The notes below the pieces were generated by a model that saw only the letters and a program-made list of their open reading frames with translations, was not told where the DNA came from and did not search any database. A program made the position numbers and the translations under genes. Below, in pieces: positions 18,323-27,476 of a stretch of 64,000 nucleotides of DNA (the stretch's first letter is position 1; each line of letters starts with the position of its first letter). The stretch lies in assembly GCF_029871205.1 (NCBI RefSeq), contig NZ_SSOJ01000162.1:16797-80796 (forward strand), written 5' to 3'. The DNA comes from Pseudomonas sp. BN417. GTDB taxonomy: Bacteria; Pseudomonadota; Gammaproteobacteria; Pseudomonadales; Pseudomonadaceae.

Positions 18323-19582
18323 ATGAAGCTCCATCCCCTGCTGCCCATCGCCGCCCTGGCGCTGTGCACAGCTTGCAGCCAACAGGCCCTGCGCGACATA
18401 GCGGAAGGCATCAGACCCGAAACGAAAGAGCCCATCGGCTGGCCCCGGGACACCACGCCGCAGGCCACCGATGGCGCCCGGGTGAATGCCTTCGCCGAGG
18501 GCCTGCAGCACCCCCTCTGGCTCTACGTGCTGCCCAATGGCGATGTGCTGGTGGCCGAAAGTGCCGCACCGGACACCCCCAGGCCCGCCGGCATCAAGGG
18601 CTGGTTTTCCGGCCTGTCCATGAAGAGTAGCGACGCCGAGGAAAAAAGCGTCAACCGCATTTCCCTGCTGCGGGACATCAACGGCGATGGCGTAGCCGAC
18701 CTGCGCAGCACCTTCCTGAAAAATCTTCGTTCACCCTTCGGCATGGTGTTGGTGGGCAAGGACCTCTACGTGGCCAATGCCGACGCCCTGGTGCGCTTCC
18801 CCTATGTGAAGGGAGCGACCGAGATCAGCGAACCATCCACCTTGGTCACCGACCTGCCCGCCGGACTGAACCGTCACTGGACCAAGAACGTCATCGCCAG
18901 TCGCGACGGCCGCAAGCTCTATGTCACGGTCGGCTCCAACAGCAATGCCGGCGAGAATGGAATGGAGGTGGAGGAAGGCCGCGCGGCGATCTGGGAAGTG
19001 AATCGCGCCAGCGGCGCCAAACGCCTCTTCGCCACCGGCCTGCGCAACCCCCATGGCCTGGCCTGGGAGCCGCAGACCGGCAAGCTGTGGGCCGCCGTCA
19101 TCGAGCGCGGCGAACTCGGCAGCGACCTGGTGCCGGACTACATCACTTCGGTGAAGGACGGCGGATTCTATGGCTGGCCCTACAGCCATTTCGGCCAGCA
19201 TGTCGACGAACGCGTGCAGCCACAGCGGCCGGACCTGGTGGCCAAGGCCCTGGTGCCCGACTACGCCCTCGGCCCGCATACCGCCTCCATGGGCATCGCC
19301 TTCGCCAAGGGCAGCAAGCTGCCGAAGTTCCGCAACGGTCTGTTCGTGAGCCAGCGCGGCTCCTGGATCCGCAAACCCGACAATGGCTACAAGGTGATCT
19401 TCGTGCCCTTCCGCAATGGCAAGCCCCACGGCCAGCCGATGGACGTGCTGACCGGCTTCCTCGACGCCGAGGGCAATGTCCGGGGTCGCCCGGTGGATGT
19501 GAGGCTGGACCTCAAGGGCGCCCTGCTGGTGACGGACGACGTAGGCAACAAGGTTTGGCGGGTGAGTGCGGCGAAGAAGTGA
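18323..19582 (+). CDS. PQQ-type sorbosone/glucose dehydrogenase-like lipoprotein
   Basis: An exported protein of 419 residues; ATG 18323 follows CAGGAGA. The N-terminus ([21 protein letters not shown]) is a signal peptide ending in a cysteine, so it may be a lipoprotein, although the lipobox is not canonical. The rest is a six-bladed propeller of the soluble glucose/sorbosone dehydrogenase type: [85 protein letters not shown]. Such proteins usually oxidise an aldose with PQQ; the actual substrate here is unknown. It is divergent from pstS but shows no Pho box of its own. Confidence 0.85.
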   Translation: MKLHPLLPIAALALCTACSQQALRDIAEGIRPETKEPIGWPRDTTPQATDGARVNAFAEGLQHPLWLYVLPNGDVLVAESAAPDTPRPAGIKGWFSGLSMKSSDAEEKSVNRISLLRDINGDGVADLRSTFLKNLRSPFGMVLVGKDLYVANADALVRFPYVKGATEISEPSTLVTDLPAGLNRHWTKNVIASRDGRKLYVTVGSNSNAGENGMEVEEGRAAIWEVNRASGAKRLFATGLRNPHGLAWEPQTGKLWAAVIERGELGSDLVPDYITSVKDGGFYGWPYSHFGQHVDERVQPQRPDLVAKALVPDYALGPHTASMGIAFAKGSKLPKFRNGLFVSQRGSWIRKPDNGYKVIFVPFRNGKPHGQPMDVLTGFLDAEGNVRGRPVDVRLDLKGALLVTDDVGNKVWRVSAAKK

Positions 19583-19618
19583 GCCGCCGCAAGCAAAGCC
19601 CGAGACGGATATGAAACG

Positions 19619-19682
19619 GTAGGAGCGAGTTCTGCTCGCGAAGCCCTGCGCCGGGGCCGTTCGCGAGCAAGCTCGCTCCTAC
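19619..19682. repeat. GTAGGAGCGAG REP element
   Basis: GTAGGAGCGAGTTCTGCTCGCGAA at the left and its complement TTCGCGAGCAAGCTCGCTCCTAC at the right flank a short loop. It lies between convergent genes and belongs to the same family as the copies at 27367, 31326, 55355 and 57925. Confidence 0.9.
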
Positions 19683-19695
19683 GTCCGCTCGCCGA

Positions 19696-20985
19696 TCAGC
19701 GCTTCTTCGCGACCAGGAACACACCAATCAGCATCGCCACACCGCACAGGGCGGCGACGTAGTAGGCCGGGCCCAGGCTGTCCCACTTCATCAGCAGCGA
19801 CACCACCATGGGCGTCAGGCCGCCGAAGATGGCGTAGGCCAGGTTGTAGGAGAACGACAGCCCGGAGAAGCGCACCACCGCCGGGAAGGCCCTGACCATC
19901 ACATAGGGCACCGCGCCTATGGTGCCGACGAACAGGCCGGTCAGCGCATAGAGCGGGAACAGCCAGTCCGGGTTGGCCTTGAGGCTGGTGTAGAAGGTCC
20001 AGGAGCTGGTCGCCAGCAGCAGGCCGCCGATCAGCAGGACACGCCCGGCGCCGAAGCGGTCGGACAGCACGCCCGCGGCGACGCAGCCGATGGACAGCAG
20101 GACGATGGCCAGGCTGTTGGCCTTGAGCGCGGTGGCGGCCTCGAAGCCGTAGACCGTCTGCAGCAGGGTCGGGGTCATCAGGATCACCACCACAATGGCG
20201 GCGGACAGCACCCAGGTCAGCAGCATGGACAGTACGACGGCACCGCGATGACCCCGCAGCACGGTCTTCAACGGCACCTCGTCGGCCAGCGCCTTGCGCT
20301 GCTGCAGCTCGGCGAACACCGGGGTCTCATGCAGCCACTGGCGCAGGTAGACGGCGAAGAATCCGAATACGCCGCCCACCAGGAAGGGCAGGCGCCAGGC
20401 CCAGTCCAGCACTTCGGCGGGGGTATAGAGGCTGTTGATCAGGGTCGCCATCAGCGAACCCAGCAGGATGCCGGCGGTGAGGCCCGAGGTCAGGGTGCCG
20501 CAGGCGTAGCCGATATGCCGCGTCGGCACGTGCTCGGAGACGAAGACCCAGGCACCCGGCACTTCGCCGCCGATGGCCGCGCCCTGCACGACACGCATCA
20601 GGAGCAGCGCTATCGGCGCCCAGATGCCGATCTGCGCGTAGGTGGGCAGGAGCCCCATCACCAGGGTGGGCACCGCCATCAGGAAGATGCTCAGGGTGAA
20701 CATGCGTTTGCGCCCCAGCAGGTCGCCGAAGTGCGCCATGACGATGCCGCCCAGGGGCCGCGCCAGGTAACCGGCGGCGAAGATGCCGAAGGTCTGCAGC
20801 TGGCGCAGCCATTCCGGCATCTCGGCGGGGAAGAACAGCTTGCCCACCACCGCGGCGAAGAACACGAAGATGATGAAGTCGTAGAACTCCAGGGCGCCGC
20901 CGAGGGCGGACAGCGACAGGGTCTTGTAGTCGCTGCGGGTCAGCGGACGCGAGGCGGGCGCCTCGGGGGCGAGCACGGAAGCCAT
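19696..20985 (-). CDS. MFS transporter, metabolite:H+ symporter (MHS) type
   Basis: A 12-helix membrane protein of 429 residues. Conserved MHS/ProP-type sequences are visible: GGALEFYDFIIFVFFAAVVGKLFFP at the first helix, GYLARPLGGIVMAHFGDLLGRKRMFTLSIFLMAVPT (the loop 2-3 signature) and LLLMRVVQGAAIGGEVPGAWVFVSEH. The family imports organic acids such as citrate, 2-oxoglutarate, shikimate or betaine together with protons. The substrate cannot be read from the sequence and the neighbours give no hint. Confidence 0.9.
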   Translation of the reverse strand: MASVLAPEAPASRPLTRSDYKTLSLSALGGALEFYDFIIFVFFAAVVGKLFFPAEMPEWLRQLQTFGIFAAGYLARPLGGIVMAHFGDLLGRKRMFTLSIFLMAVPTLVMGLLPTYAQIGIWAPIALLLMRVVQGAAIGGEVPGAWVFVSEHVPTRHIGYACGTLTSGLTAGILLGSLMATLINSLYTPAEVLDWAWRLPFLVGGVFGFFAVYLRQWLHETPVFAELQQRKALADEVPLKTVLRGHRGAVVLSMLLTWVLSAAIVVVILMTPTLLQTVYGFEAATALKANSLAIVLLSIGCVAAGVLSDRFGAGRVLLIGGLLLATSSWTFYTSLKANPDWLFPLYALTGLFVGTIGAVPYVMVRAFPAVVRFSGLSFSYNLAYAIFGGLTPMVVSLLMKWDSLGPAYYVAALCGVAMLIGVFLVAKKR

Positions 20986-21140
20986 GTGAGGGAATCTCGT
21001 CTGGGGCGGGCAGGACGTTTGCCGCTACTTGGGCGGAAAATCGCTTGGCAACATATCAAAAAGCGTTAAATGTACACAGTGTCAGCCACAAAACCGCCGG
21101 CTGCGCGCTGCGGCGGTCGTTTCGTGGCGCCCGGTGGCTA

Positions 21141-21146
21141 TATACT
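21141..21146 (+). promoter_or_regulatory. Probable -10 box for the thioesterase gene
   Basis: TATACT within GGCTATATACTGTGCG lies about 115 bases before the thioesterase start. The -35 is unclear (GTCGTT at 18 bases spacing). The leader contains a short GAGCGGGGCATCGCCCC hairpin. Confidence 0.45.
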
Positions 21147-21260
21147 GTGCGCTGTTCAGCGCAGGTCGGCATGCAGTGGGTCGGCTGGCGCACAGGTAGG
21201 AGCGGGGCATCGCCCCTTTCCAGGCATCGGCGCCACACACACGAAACAGGCAGTCCCGGC

Positions 21261-21668
21261 ATGATCGACATCGAAGAAGAAGAGAACCTCACCCCGCAAG
21301 GCGACCTGGCCCTGCAGCTCACCGCGCTCCCGCGGGAAACCAACGGCTTCGGTGATATCTACGGCGGCTGGCTGGTATCCCAGATGGACCTGGCGGGCAC
21401 CGCCATGGCCAGCAAGGTAGCCGCGGGCCGCGTGGCCACGGTGGCCATCGACCGCATGGCCTTCCTGGTGCCGGTGGCCGTGGGCGCCCAGCTCTCCTTC
21501 TATACCCAGACCCTGGAGATCGGCCGCAGCTCCATCCAGATGCTGGTGGAAGTCTGGAGCGACGACCCGCTCTCCAGCGAATGGCGCAAGGTTACCGAGG
21601 CGGTGTTCGTCTTCGTCGCCATCGACGGCAGCGGCCGCACCCGCCCGGTCCCGCAGCGGCGCGGCTGA
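21261..21668 (+). CDS. YciA-type acyl-CoA thioesterase
   Basis: A hot-dog fold thioesterase of 135 residues. The start is ATG at 21261 (MIDIEEEENLTPQGD). Family motifs are PRETNGFGDIYGGWLVSQMDLAG (substrate and catalytic Asp region), VATVAIDRMAFLVPVAVG, and an SSIQMLVEVWSDD strand. It hydrolyses acyl-CoA esters to free acid and CoA, with a broad range in this family. The upstream frame is open for 72 more codons, but those do not resemble the family. It stands alone between an MFS gene and the efflux operon. Confidence 0.9.
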   Translation: MIDIEEEENLTPQGDLALQLTALPRETNGFGDIYGGWLVSQMDLAGTAMASKVAAGRVATVAIDRMAFLVPVAVGAQLSFYTQTLEIGRSSIQMLVEVWSDDPLSSEWRKVTEAVFVFVAIDGSGRTRPVPQRRG

Positions 21669-21726
21669 TTCGACTCGCTAGCCCCCTCCCTCCGGGAGCG
21701 GGGTTGAGGCGAGGGATGCCGAGTTT

Positions 21727-21811
21727 CGTAGGTTGGGCAGAGCGAAGCGAAGCCCAACGCGGAGCCCGGAGACGCATTCGTTGGGCTTCGTCGAACTCAG
21801 CCCAACCTACG
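21727..21811. repeat. GTAGGTTGGGC inverted repeat, long form
   Basis: CGTAGGTTGGGC (21727-21738) pairs with GCCCAACCTACG (21800-21811). Inside it a second nested pair (GAAGCCCAACGCGG and CGTTGGGCTTCG) is visible. It separates two convergent genes and is a longer relative of 8910-8944. Confidence 0.8.
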
Positions 21812-21818
21812 AAGGCCT

Positions 21819-23015
21819 CTACTCCAGCCGCAGTGCATCCACCGGATGCAGCTTCGCTGCACGCCTCGCCGGCGCCAGCCCGGCGCCTATTCCCACCAGC
21901 GCCGAGAGCAGCAGCGCCAGCAGTACCAGCGGCGGGCTCAGGCTCAGGGGCAGCCCTGGCACCAGCCAGTGCAGCAGCACCAGCAGCACGCCGACCACCA
22001 GCAGGCCAAGCAGGCCGCCCAACACCGAGAGCAGGGTCGCCTCGGCGAGGAACAGCGCCAGCACCTGGCGTGGCGCGGCACCCACCGCTCGGAGCAGGCC
22101 GATCTCGGCAGTCCGCTCGCCGACCGTGGTGGTCATGATGGTGAGGATGCCTACCGCCCCCACCAGCAATGAAATGCCCCCCAGGGCGGCGATGCCCAGG
22201 GTGAGGGTGGCGAGTATCCGGTTGAGGCTGCCCAGCAGGTCGCTCTGGGAGGTCAGGCGGAAGTCCTCGCGGCCATGCCGCTGCACCAGCAGCCGGCGCA
22301 CCTGCCCGGCGAAAGCCTCGGCCGGGGTGCTCTGGTCGAACAGCACATGGATCTTCACCAGGCCAACGCGATTGAACAGGCTCTCCGCCCAATCGACGGG
22401 TATGTAGGCGATATCGTCGAGATCGAAACCCAGCAGGTTGCCCTTGCTCGCCATCACCCCGATCACCCGGAAACTCATGCCGCCCACCCGCACCCGCCGG
22501 CCCACGGGGTTGGCCTTCCCGAACAGCTCCTCGCCCAGCTTCGAGCCCAGCACTACATAAGGTGGCGTACGGCCGTCCCGCGAGGGCGGCAGGAACTGCC
22601 CCTGGGCCATGTGCACGCGCCAGGCGGCGGCCAGTTGCGAGCCGCTGCCGAGTATGTCCACCCGCCGCTTGCGGGCACCGGTCTGGATATCGCCATTGCC
22701 CTGGATGATGGGCACCACGGCCTCCGCGTGGGGCAGGCGGCCGAGGGCATCGGCGTCGGCGATGGACAGCGGCCGCGCACTGGCGAGGATGCCGCCGATA
22801 CCGCCGGTGGGCAGGGTGCCGGGACGCACCGTGACCACCCGAGTGCCGAACTGGGCGAAGCTATCCAGCACCCGGTCACGCAGGCCTTCGCCCATGGCCG
22901 TGAGCAACGCCACCGCGGCGATGCCGATGGCCACCCCGAGCAGGGTCAGCAGACTGCGCAGGGGCTGGCTGGTGAGGGCCGAGCCGCACAGCCCGAGGCC
23001 GTCGCGCCAGCGCAT
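21819..23015 (-). CDS. MacB-like ABC permease, second copy
   Basis: A permease of 398 residues of the MacB/FtsX type. An N-terminal membrane helix (about 15-40, SLLTLLGVAIGIAAVALLTAMG) is followed by a periplasmic MacB_PCD domain (about 40-240) and three C-terminal helices (about 270-385), ending LHPVDALRLE, a common end of MacB-type permeases. ATG 23015 shares its A with the stop of the preceding permease (TGATG), so translation is coupled. It probably forms a heterodimer with that permease, powered by the ATPase at 24226. Confidence 0.9.
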   Translation of the reverse strand: MRWRDGLGLCGSALTSQPLRSLLTLLGVAIGIAAVALLTAMGEGLRDRVLDSFAQFGTRVVTVRPGTLPTGGIGGILASARPLSIADADALGRLPHAEAVVPIIQGNGDIQTGARKRRVDILGSGSQLAAAWRVHMAQGQFLPPSRDGRTPPYVVLGSKLGEELFGKANPVGRRVRVGGMSFRVIGVMASKGNLLGFDLDDIAYIPVDWAESLFNRVGLVKIHVLFDQSTPAEAFAGQVRRLLVQRHGREDFRLTSQSDLLGSLNRILATLTLGIAALGGISLLVGAVGILTIMTTTVGERTAEIGLLRAVGAAPRQVLALFLAEATLLSVLGGLLGLLVVGVLLVLLHWLVPGLPLSLSPPLVLLALLLSALVGIGAGLAPARRAAKLHPVDALRLE

Positions 23016-24226
23016 CAGCGGCCGCCCTGCGGGCGCAGCGCCTGCACCGGTGCCTGGGCCGCAGCGTGGTTGGCCGGTAGCCAGGCGAACAACAGCGCCG
23101 CGCCCAGGGCCAAGGCCGGTGCGCCCAGGCGCGCCCACCAGGGCGCATACAGCGGCAGGCCGCTGGCCAGCCTTCCGACCCAGAGCAGCAACTCACCCAG
23201 CCCCAGCCCCAGCCCTGCGCCGAGCAGCGCCAGCAGCGCCGCCTCACCGAGGAACAGCAGGCGCACCTGGGCCGAGCTGGCGCCTATGGCCTTGAGCAGG
23301 CCGATCTCGGCGGTGCGCTGCAGCACGGCGATCCAGGTGACGTTCATGATCAGGATGCCGGCCACCAGCAGGCTGATGGCGGCGATGCCGGCCAGCGCCA
23401 GGGTCAGGCCGTCGAGGATGCCGTCGAAGGCGGCGAGCATGGAATCCTGACTGAGCAGGGTGACGTCTTCCTCGCCCTGGTGCCGTTCCGTGAGGGCCGC
23501 CAGTACCTGCCGCCGGGCGCTGGCCATGTAGCTAGGGCCACGCACTTCGACGAAGACGCGGAACAGCCCATCGCGGTCGAACAACACCTCGGCACTGGCC
23601 ACCGGGATGATCAGCGCCTCGGAGAAATCCATGCCCAGGGATTCGCCGCGCTCATCCAGCACCCCCACCACCCGGAAGCGCCGGTCGCCGGCACGCAGCC
23701 ACTGGCCCAGGGCCGGAGCATTGCCGAACAGGTCGCGGCGCAGGCGGCTGCCGATCACGCAGACCTCCTCCGCCTGTCCCGGCTCCAGCTCCGGCAGCGC
23801 GCGCCCCTGGGCGAGATGCAGTTGGCGGATGGCGAAGAAGGCGCGGGTGGTGCCCAGGGCCAGGGTCTCGCGGTTGCGGTTGTCGCGGCTGACCTCCAAC
23901 TGCCCGGCATGCAGCGGCGCCACCCGGCGCACCGCCGGCAGGCGGCCGAGCGCCGTGGCGTCGGCCTGGGTCAGGGGCCGTGGAGCCATGCCGGTGATGG
24001 GCGGCATGCCGCCGGTGGTCTCGTTACGCCCCGGCAGGACGATGAGGATGTCGCGCCCGAGCAGGGAAAACTCCCCCAGCACGTAGGCCCGCGCGCCCTG
24101 CCCCAGACCACCCAGCAGGGTCACGGCGAACACGCCGATGGCGATGGCCAGCAAGAGCATGGCGCTGCGCGAGCGGTGTCCGCGAAGGGCACCGAACCAG
24201 AGCTGGCAGGCGTCCAGCGGATCCAT
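23015..24226 (-). CDS. MacB-like ABC permease, first copy
   Basis: A permease of 403 residues with the same layout as its downstream neighbour: N-terminal helix (about 20-42, MLLLAIAIGVFAVTLLGGLG), MacB_PCD periplasmic domain, and FtsX-type helices at about 270-395. Its start overlaps the stop of the ATPase gene (TGATG at 24224-24228). Two different permeases in one operon suggest a heterodimer. Typical MacB fuses ATPase and permease; here they are separate, as in lipoprotein-release or YknYZ-like systems. The substrate is unknown: peptides, lipids or antibiotics are all possible. Confidence 0.9.
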   Translation of the reverse strand: MDPLDACQLWFGALRGHRSRSAMLLLAIAIGVFAVTLLGGLGQGARAYVLGEFSLLGRDILIVLPGRNETTGGMPPITGMAPRPLTQADATALGRLPAVRRVAPLHAGQLEVSRDNRNRETLALGTTRAFFAIRQLHLAQGRALPELEPGQAEEVCVIGSRLRRDLFGNAPALGQWLRAGDRRFRVVGVLDERGESLGMDFSEALIIPVASAEVLFDRDGLFRVFVEVRGPSYMASARRQVLAALTERHQGEEDVTLLSQDSMLAAFDGILDGLTLALAGIAAISLLVAGILIMNVTWIAVLQRTAEIGLLKAIGASSAQVRLLFLGEAALLALLGAGLGLGLGELLLWVGRLASGLPLYAPWWARLGAPALALGAALLFAWLPANHAAAQAPVQALRPQGGR

Positions 24227-24909
24227 CAGGCGGCACCCTGGCGGCGATCGCAGAAGATGCGCCCGTCGCGCATCTGCACTTGGCGGCGGGCGCGGGCGGC
24301 ATGCTGGGCGTCGTGGGTGACCAGGATCAGGGTCAGCCCCTCGACGTTCAGCTCCTCCAGCAGGTCCACCACCTCGGCGCCGGACTGGCTGTCGAGGTTT
24401 CCGGTGGGCTCATCGGCCAGCAGCAGCCGGGGCTGCATCACCATGGCGCGGGCGATGGCCACCCGCTGGCGCTGGCCGCCGGACAGCTCGGCCGGATGGT
24501 GCCGCAGGCGCTCGCCCAGCCCCAGGCGCTCGGCCAGATGCAGGCTGCGGCGGCGCCGTTCGGCGGGGTCGATGCCAGCCAGGAGCATGGGCAGCTCGAT
24601 ATTCTCCTGGGCGGTCAGCCGTGAAATCAGGTGGAAGGACTGGAAGACGAAGCCGATCAGGCGGCTGCGCAGGGCGGCACGGCGTTCCTCGCCGAGGCAG
24701 GCGGTTGCCTCCTCGTCCAGCCAGAACTCGCCACTGTCCGGCGCATCCAGCAGGCCGAGGATATTCAGCAGTGTGGACTTGCCGGAGCCGGAAACGCCGG
24801 TGATGGCGAGGTACTCGCCATCGGCCACCTCCAGGTCGAGGCAATCGACGCCGCGCACCCGCTGCTCGCCAAGCTGGAAGCAACGACTGATCTGGTGCAT
24901 GAGGATCAC
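24226..24909 (-). CDS. MacB/LolD-like ABC transporter ATPase
   Basis: An ATPase of 227 residues. Walker A GVSGSGKST, signature [15 protein letters not shown] and Walker B LLLADEPTGNLDSQSG are typical of the MacB/LolD subfamily. The chosen GTG start at 24909 overlaps the stop of the fusion-protein gene (GTGA); ATG at 24900 is an alternative. It powers the two permeases encoded next. Confidence 0.93.
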   Translation of the reverse strand: MILMHQISRCFQLGEQRVRGVDCLDLEVADGEYLAITGVSGSGKSTLLNILGLLDAPDSGEFWLDEEATACLGEERRAALRSRLIGFVFQSFHLISRLTAQENIELPMLLAGIDPAERRRRSLHLAERLGLGERLRHHPAELSGGQRQRVAIARAMVMQPRLLLADEPTGNLDSQSGAEVVDLLEELNVEGLTLILVTHDAQHAARARRQVQMRDGRIFCDRRQGAA

Positions 24910-26060
24910 GGGGCGCGCTCCGCGGGTTCGCCGCTGGGGCTGACCACGCTGCCATCGATCAGGCCTTCATGGTCCAGGCTGGGGATGATCCGATCGCCGG
25001 CAGCCAGGCCACCCTTGACCTCGCTCCAGCGCCAGTTGGCCAGGCCGATTTCCACCTTTTGCTCACGCAGGTGGCCGTTGCCGGGGTCATAACGCAGCAC
25101 CTTGCCGCCCTCCAGCAGGCTCTCGGTCGGTACCCGCAGTGCCTGCTCGCGCTGTGCCAGGAGGATTTCCACATCGGCGCTGTAACCGCTGAGCAACATC
25201 AGGTCCCGGGGTACCCGCTCGAACTTCACTTCGATGTCGACGGTGCGCGCCTGCTTCTCCAGCTCGCGGACGAAGGGCGCGATGCGGCTGACCCGGCCCT
25301 CGAAGCTGCGTCCGCGGAAAGCGTCGAGGGTGATGCGCACTGGCATGCCGGGCCGCACCAGGGCGGCGTCCACTTCATCGATGGGCGCTTCGACATAGAG
25401 GCACTGGTCGTCGATCAGGTCCACTGCCGGCGGCGTCGGTATGCCCGGCGGCGACGGGGTGACCACTTCGCCCAGCTCACCGTTGATTTCCGCCACTATA
25501 CCGGCGAAGGGCGCGCGCAAGGTGGCCTGGTCCAGCTGTGCCAGCTGCAGGTCCAGGCTGGCTTCGGCTTCGCGGATCTTCGCTTCGCCGCCACTGCACA
25601 AGAGTTGCGACAGACGCGCGCGGGTGGTGCTCTGGTCCAGCACGTCCTGGGAGGCCAGCTTGCGTTCGGCCAGGCGATCGAGACGCTGCAGGTCGCGCTG
25701 GTCCTGGCTGGCCTGGCTGCAGCTCTGCTCGCGCAGGTTGCGCTGCGCGTCGAGGCGCGCACGGGCTTCTTCGACCCGCGCCTGCAGGTCGTCCTGGCGC
25801 AGGCGCATGAGCACGTCGCCGGCCTGCACCCGTTGTCCGGCGTGGATCAGCAGTTCGCTGACCTGGCCGCCGGTCTTGAAGGAAAGGTGGGCACGCCTGC
25901 ACGCCTTCACGGTACCGGCACGGGTATTGGCCACCAGGGTTTCCACCGCGCCATTGGCCACTTCCACCAGTTGCACGGGAATCGGGTCGGGGCGCACCCA
26001 GAATCCGGCCAGCATCATCAGAGGGACAAAAATAGGAATAATTATCAGTAACTTGCGCAT
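24906..26060 (-). CDS. Periplasmic membrane-fusion protein (HlyD/MacA family)
   Basis: A protein of 384 residues anchored by an N-terminal helix (1-22, LLIIIPIFVPLMMLAGFWV). A lipoyl-like half-motif (AHLSFKTGGQVSELLIHAGQRVQAGDVLMRL), a coiled-coil hairpin (about 90-165, many Gln/Arg/Glu), the second lipoyl half (ATLRAPFAGIVAEINGELGEVV) and beta-barrel domains follow. It links the MacB-like permeases to an outer-membrane channel. No TolC-type gene is in the window, so the outer-membrane partner must be shared or encoded elsewhere. Confidence 0.9.
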   Translation of the reverse strand: MRKLLIIIPIFVPLMMLAGFWVRPDPIPVQLVEVANGAVETLVANTRAGTVKACRRAHLSFKTGGQVSELLIHAGQRVQAGDVLMRLRQDDLQARVEEARARLDAQRNLREQSCSQASQDQRDLQRLDRLAERKLASQDVLDQSTTRARLSQLLCSGGEAKIREAEASLDLQLAQLDQATLRAPFAGIVAEINGELGEVVTPSPPGIPTPPAVDLIDDQCLYVEAPIDEVDAALVRPGMPVRITLDAFRGRSFEGRVSRIAPFVRELEKQARTVDIEVKFERVPRDLMLLSGYSADVEILLAQREQALRVPTESLLEGGKVLRYDPGNGHLREQKVEIGLANWRWSEVKGGLAAGDRIIPSLDHEGLIDGSVVSPSGEPAERAP

Positions 26061-26417
26061 GGCACCGCTCCACTTGTGAGTGGCTCAAGCAGAGTTTAGG
26101 TCGGTCGCTATGACCGCTTTCGGCACCAACGTCCCGCTGTCTCCGGCCCCTTCCCAGGGAACGCCCTTAAATCACGACCTTAGCGGCACCTCGCAACCGG
26201 ACCTGGAAATTGGCCTTCTGACCATCAATGTCAAAATGCCGACAAGTGGCCTTGCACTTGCGAGCACCAAATGAGAACGCGTCAAAATCAGGTCGATCGC
26301 AACCTGGCAACCGGTACTTGGTCGAATGCTGTGAAAGCCCTTGCCGCGTCTGCCATGCTGGTTCGAAATAGCAGATGGCGCCTCGGCGACTCGAAAGCAC
26401 AGCAAGCGGAGACTGCG
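26061..26417. other. 357-base leader region, no gene; contains a conserved-looking hairpin
   Basis: This gap separates the efflux operon (leftward) from the mutarotase gene (rightward). No coding sequence is convincing, although the mutarotase frame stays open back to 26271. A stem GCCATGCT / AGCAGATGGC (26352-26379) around a GGTTCGAAAT loop lies 39 bases before the mutarotase start, which may be a leader RNA structure. An imperfect CAAGTGGCCTTGCACTTG dyad is at about 26243-26260. Confidence 0.45.
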
Positions 26418-27326
26418 ATGTACGACGAAACCCTGCCCACCGTGGAACAACTGGTGGTGGATGAACTGGTCTGCTGGCGAGTGCACACCCGCCACGCCGA
26501 ATTGCTGCTGACCCAGCAGGGCGCTCAGGTCCTGAGCTATCAACCCCATGGCGAGGAACCGGTGATCTGGCTGAGCGGCCAGGCCAGCTATAAAAAGGGC
26601 AAGGCGGTGCGCGGCGGCGTGCCGGTGTGCTGGCCCTGGTTCGGCGACCTGCGACGCAATCCGGCGCAGGTCCAAGGCATGCACCAGGGTGGGCCGATCT
26701 GCCCGGCCCATGGCCTGGTACGCGAACTCGACTGGGAACTGCTGAACATCGACACCGACGGCCCCGCCGTCCACCTCGCCTTCACCCTCGACAGCCGCAG
26801 CCCTCTGCTGCCCGGCTGGCCCCATGCCGCGAAGCTGCGCCTGGACATCCGCCTGGGCGAGCAGCTGCAACTGACGCTCTCCACCCGTAACCTGGGCGAC
26901 TCGCCCCTGGCCCTGAGCCAGGCGCTGCACAGCTATTTCGCAGTCAGCGACATCCGCGAAGTGGAAGTGGAGGGCCTGGGCGGCTGCCGCTACATCGAGA
27001 CCCTGGAGGACTGGCAGCAACGCAAGCAGCAGGGAAATATCAGGTTCAGCGGCGAAACCGACCGCATCTACCTGGATACACCCCAGCGCATGAGCATCCT
27101 CGACCGCACCTGGAAGCGTCGCATCGAGCTGGACGTCAGCGGCTCATCCACGGCGGTGGTATGGAACCCCTGGATCGACAAGTCCCGGCGCCTCAGCCAG
27201 TTCGACGGGGACGCCTGGCAGGGCATGCTCTGCATCGAGACCGCGCGGGTGATGGATGATTTCCTGGTGCTCAAACCGGGCGATGAGCACCGCATGGAGC
27301 TGAAGGTCAGCAGCAAACCGCTGTAA
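26418..27326 (+). CDS. D-hexose-6-phosphate mutarotase (YeaD type)
   Basis: An aldose-1-epimerase fold protein of 302 residues that interconverts the anomers of hexose 6-phosphates. The start is ATG at 26418 after AGCGGAGA. Motifs: GAQVLSYQPHGEEPVIWLS, GGVPVCWPWFG (with the catalytic-site arginine/histidine region PAHGLVREL), ALHSYFAVSDI and VVWNPWIDKS. It lies apart from sugar genes here; its likely partner is glucose-6-phosphate metabolism (compare zwf2 at 56471). Confidence 0.9.
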   Translation: MYDETLPTVEQLVVDELVCWRVHTRHAELLLTQQGAQVLSYQPHGEEPVIWLSGQASYKKGKAVRGGVPVCWPWFGDLRRNPAQVQGMHQGGPICPAHGLVRELDWELLNIDTDGPAVHLAFTLDSRSPLLPGWPHAAKLRLDIRLGEQLQLTLSTRNLGDSPLALSQALHSYFAVSDIREVEVEGLGGCRYIETLEDWQQRKQQGNIRFSGETDRIYLDTPQRMSILDRTWKRRIELDVSGSSTAVVWNPWIDKSRRLSQFDGDAWQGMLCIETARVMDDFLVLKPGDEHRMELKVSSKPL

Positions 27327-27366
27327 TCACGAGATCCGCGGCGGCAGACTCGCAGGGCCTGCCTTC

Positions 27367-27409
27367 CGTAGGAGCGAATTCATTCGCGAAGGCAAGCCGC
27401 AGGCCTGCC
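27367..27409. repeat. GTAGGAGCGAATTC REP half-element
   Basis: GTAGGAGCGAATTCATTCGCGAA followed by GGCAAGCCGCAGGCCTGCC. It combines the GTAGGAGC and GAATTCATTCGC types and resembles 46861-46901. Confidence 0.75.
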
Positions 27410-27476
27410 GTCCAGGTCCGAGCAAGGTCGGTCCTCCTCCCTCCGCCCTCTCCCTCAAGCAGGATAGGGCGGAGGA

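Noticed and set aside
26271-26417. 49-residue N-terminal extension of the mutarotase
   Set aside because: No ribosome binding site lies before 26271, the residues do not match the family, and ATG 26418 has a good one.
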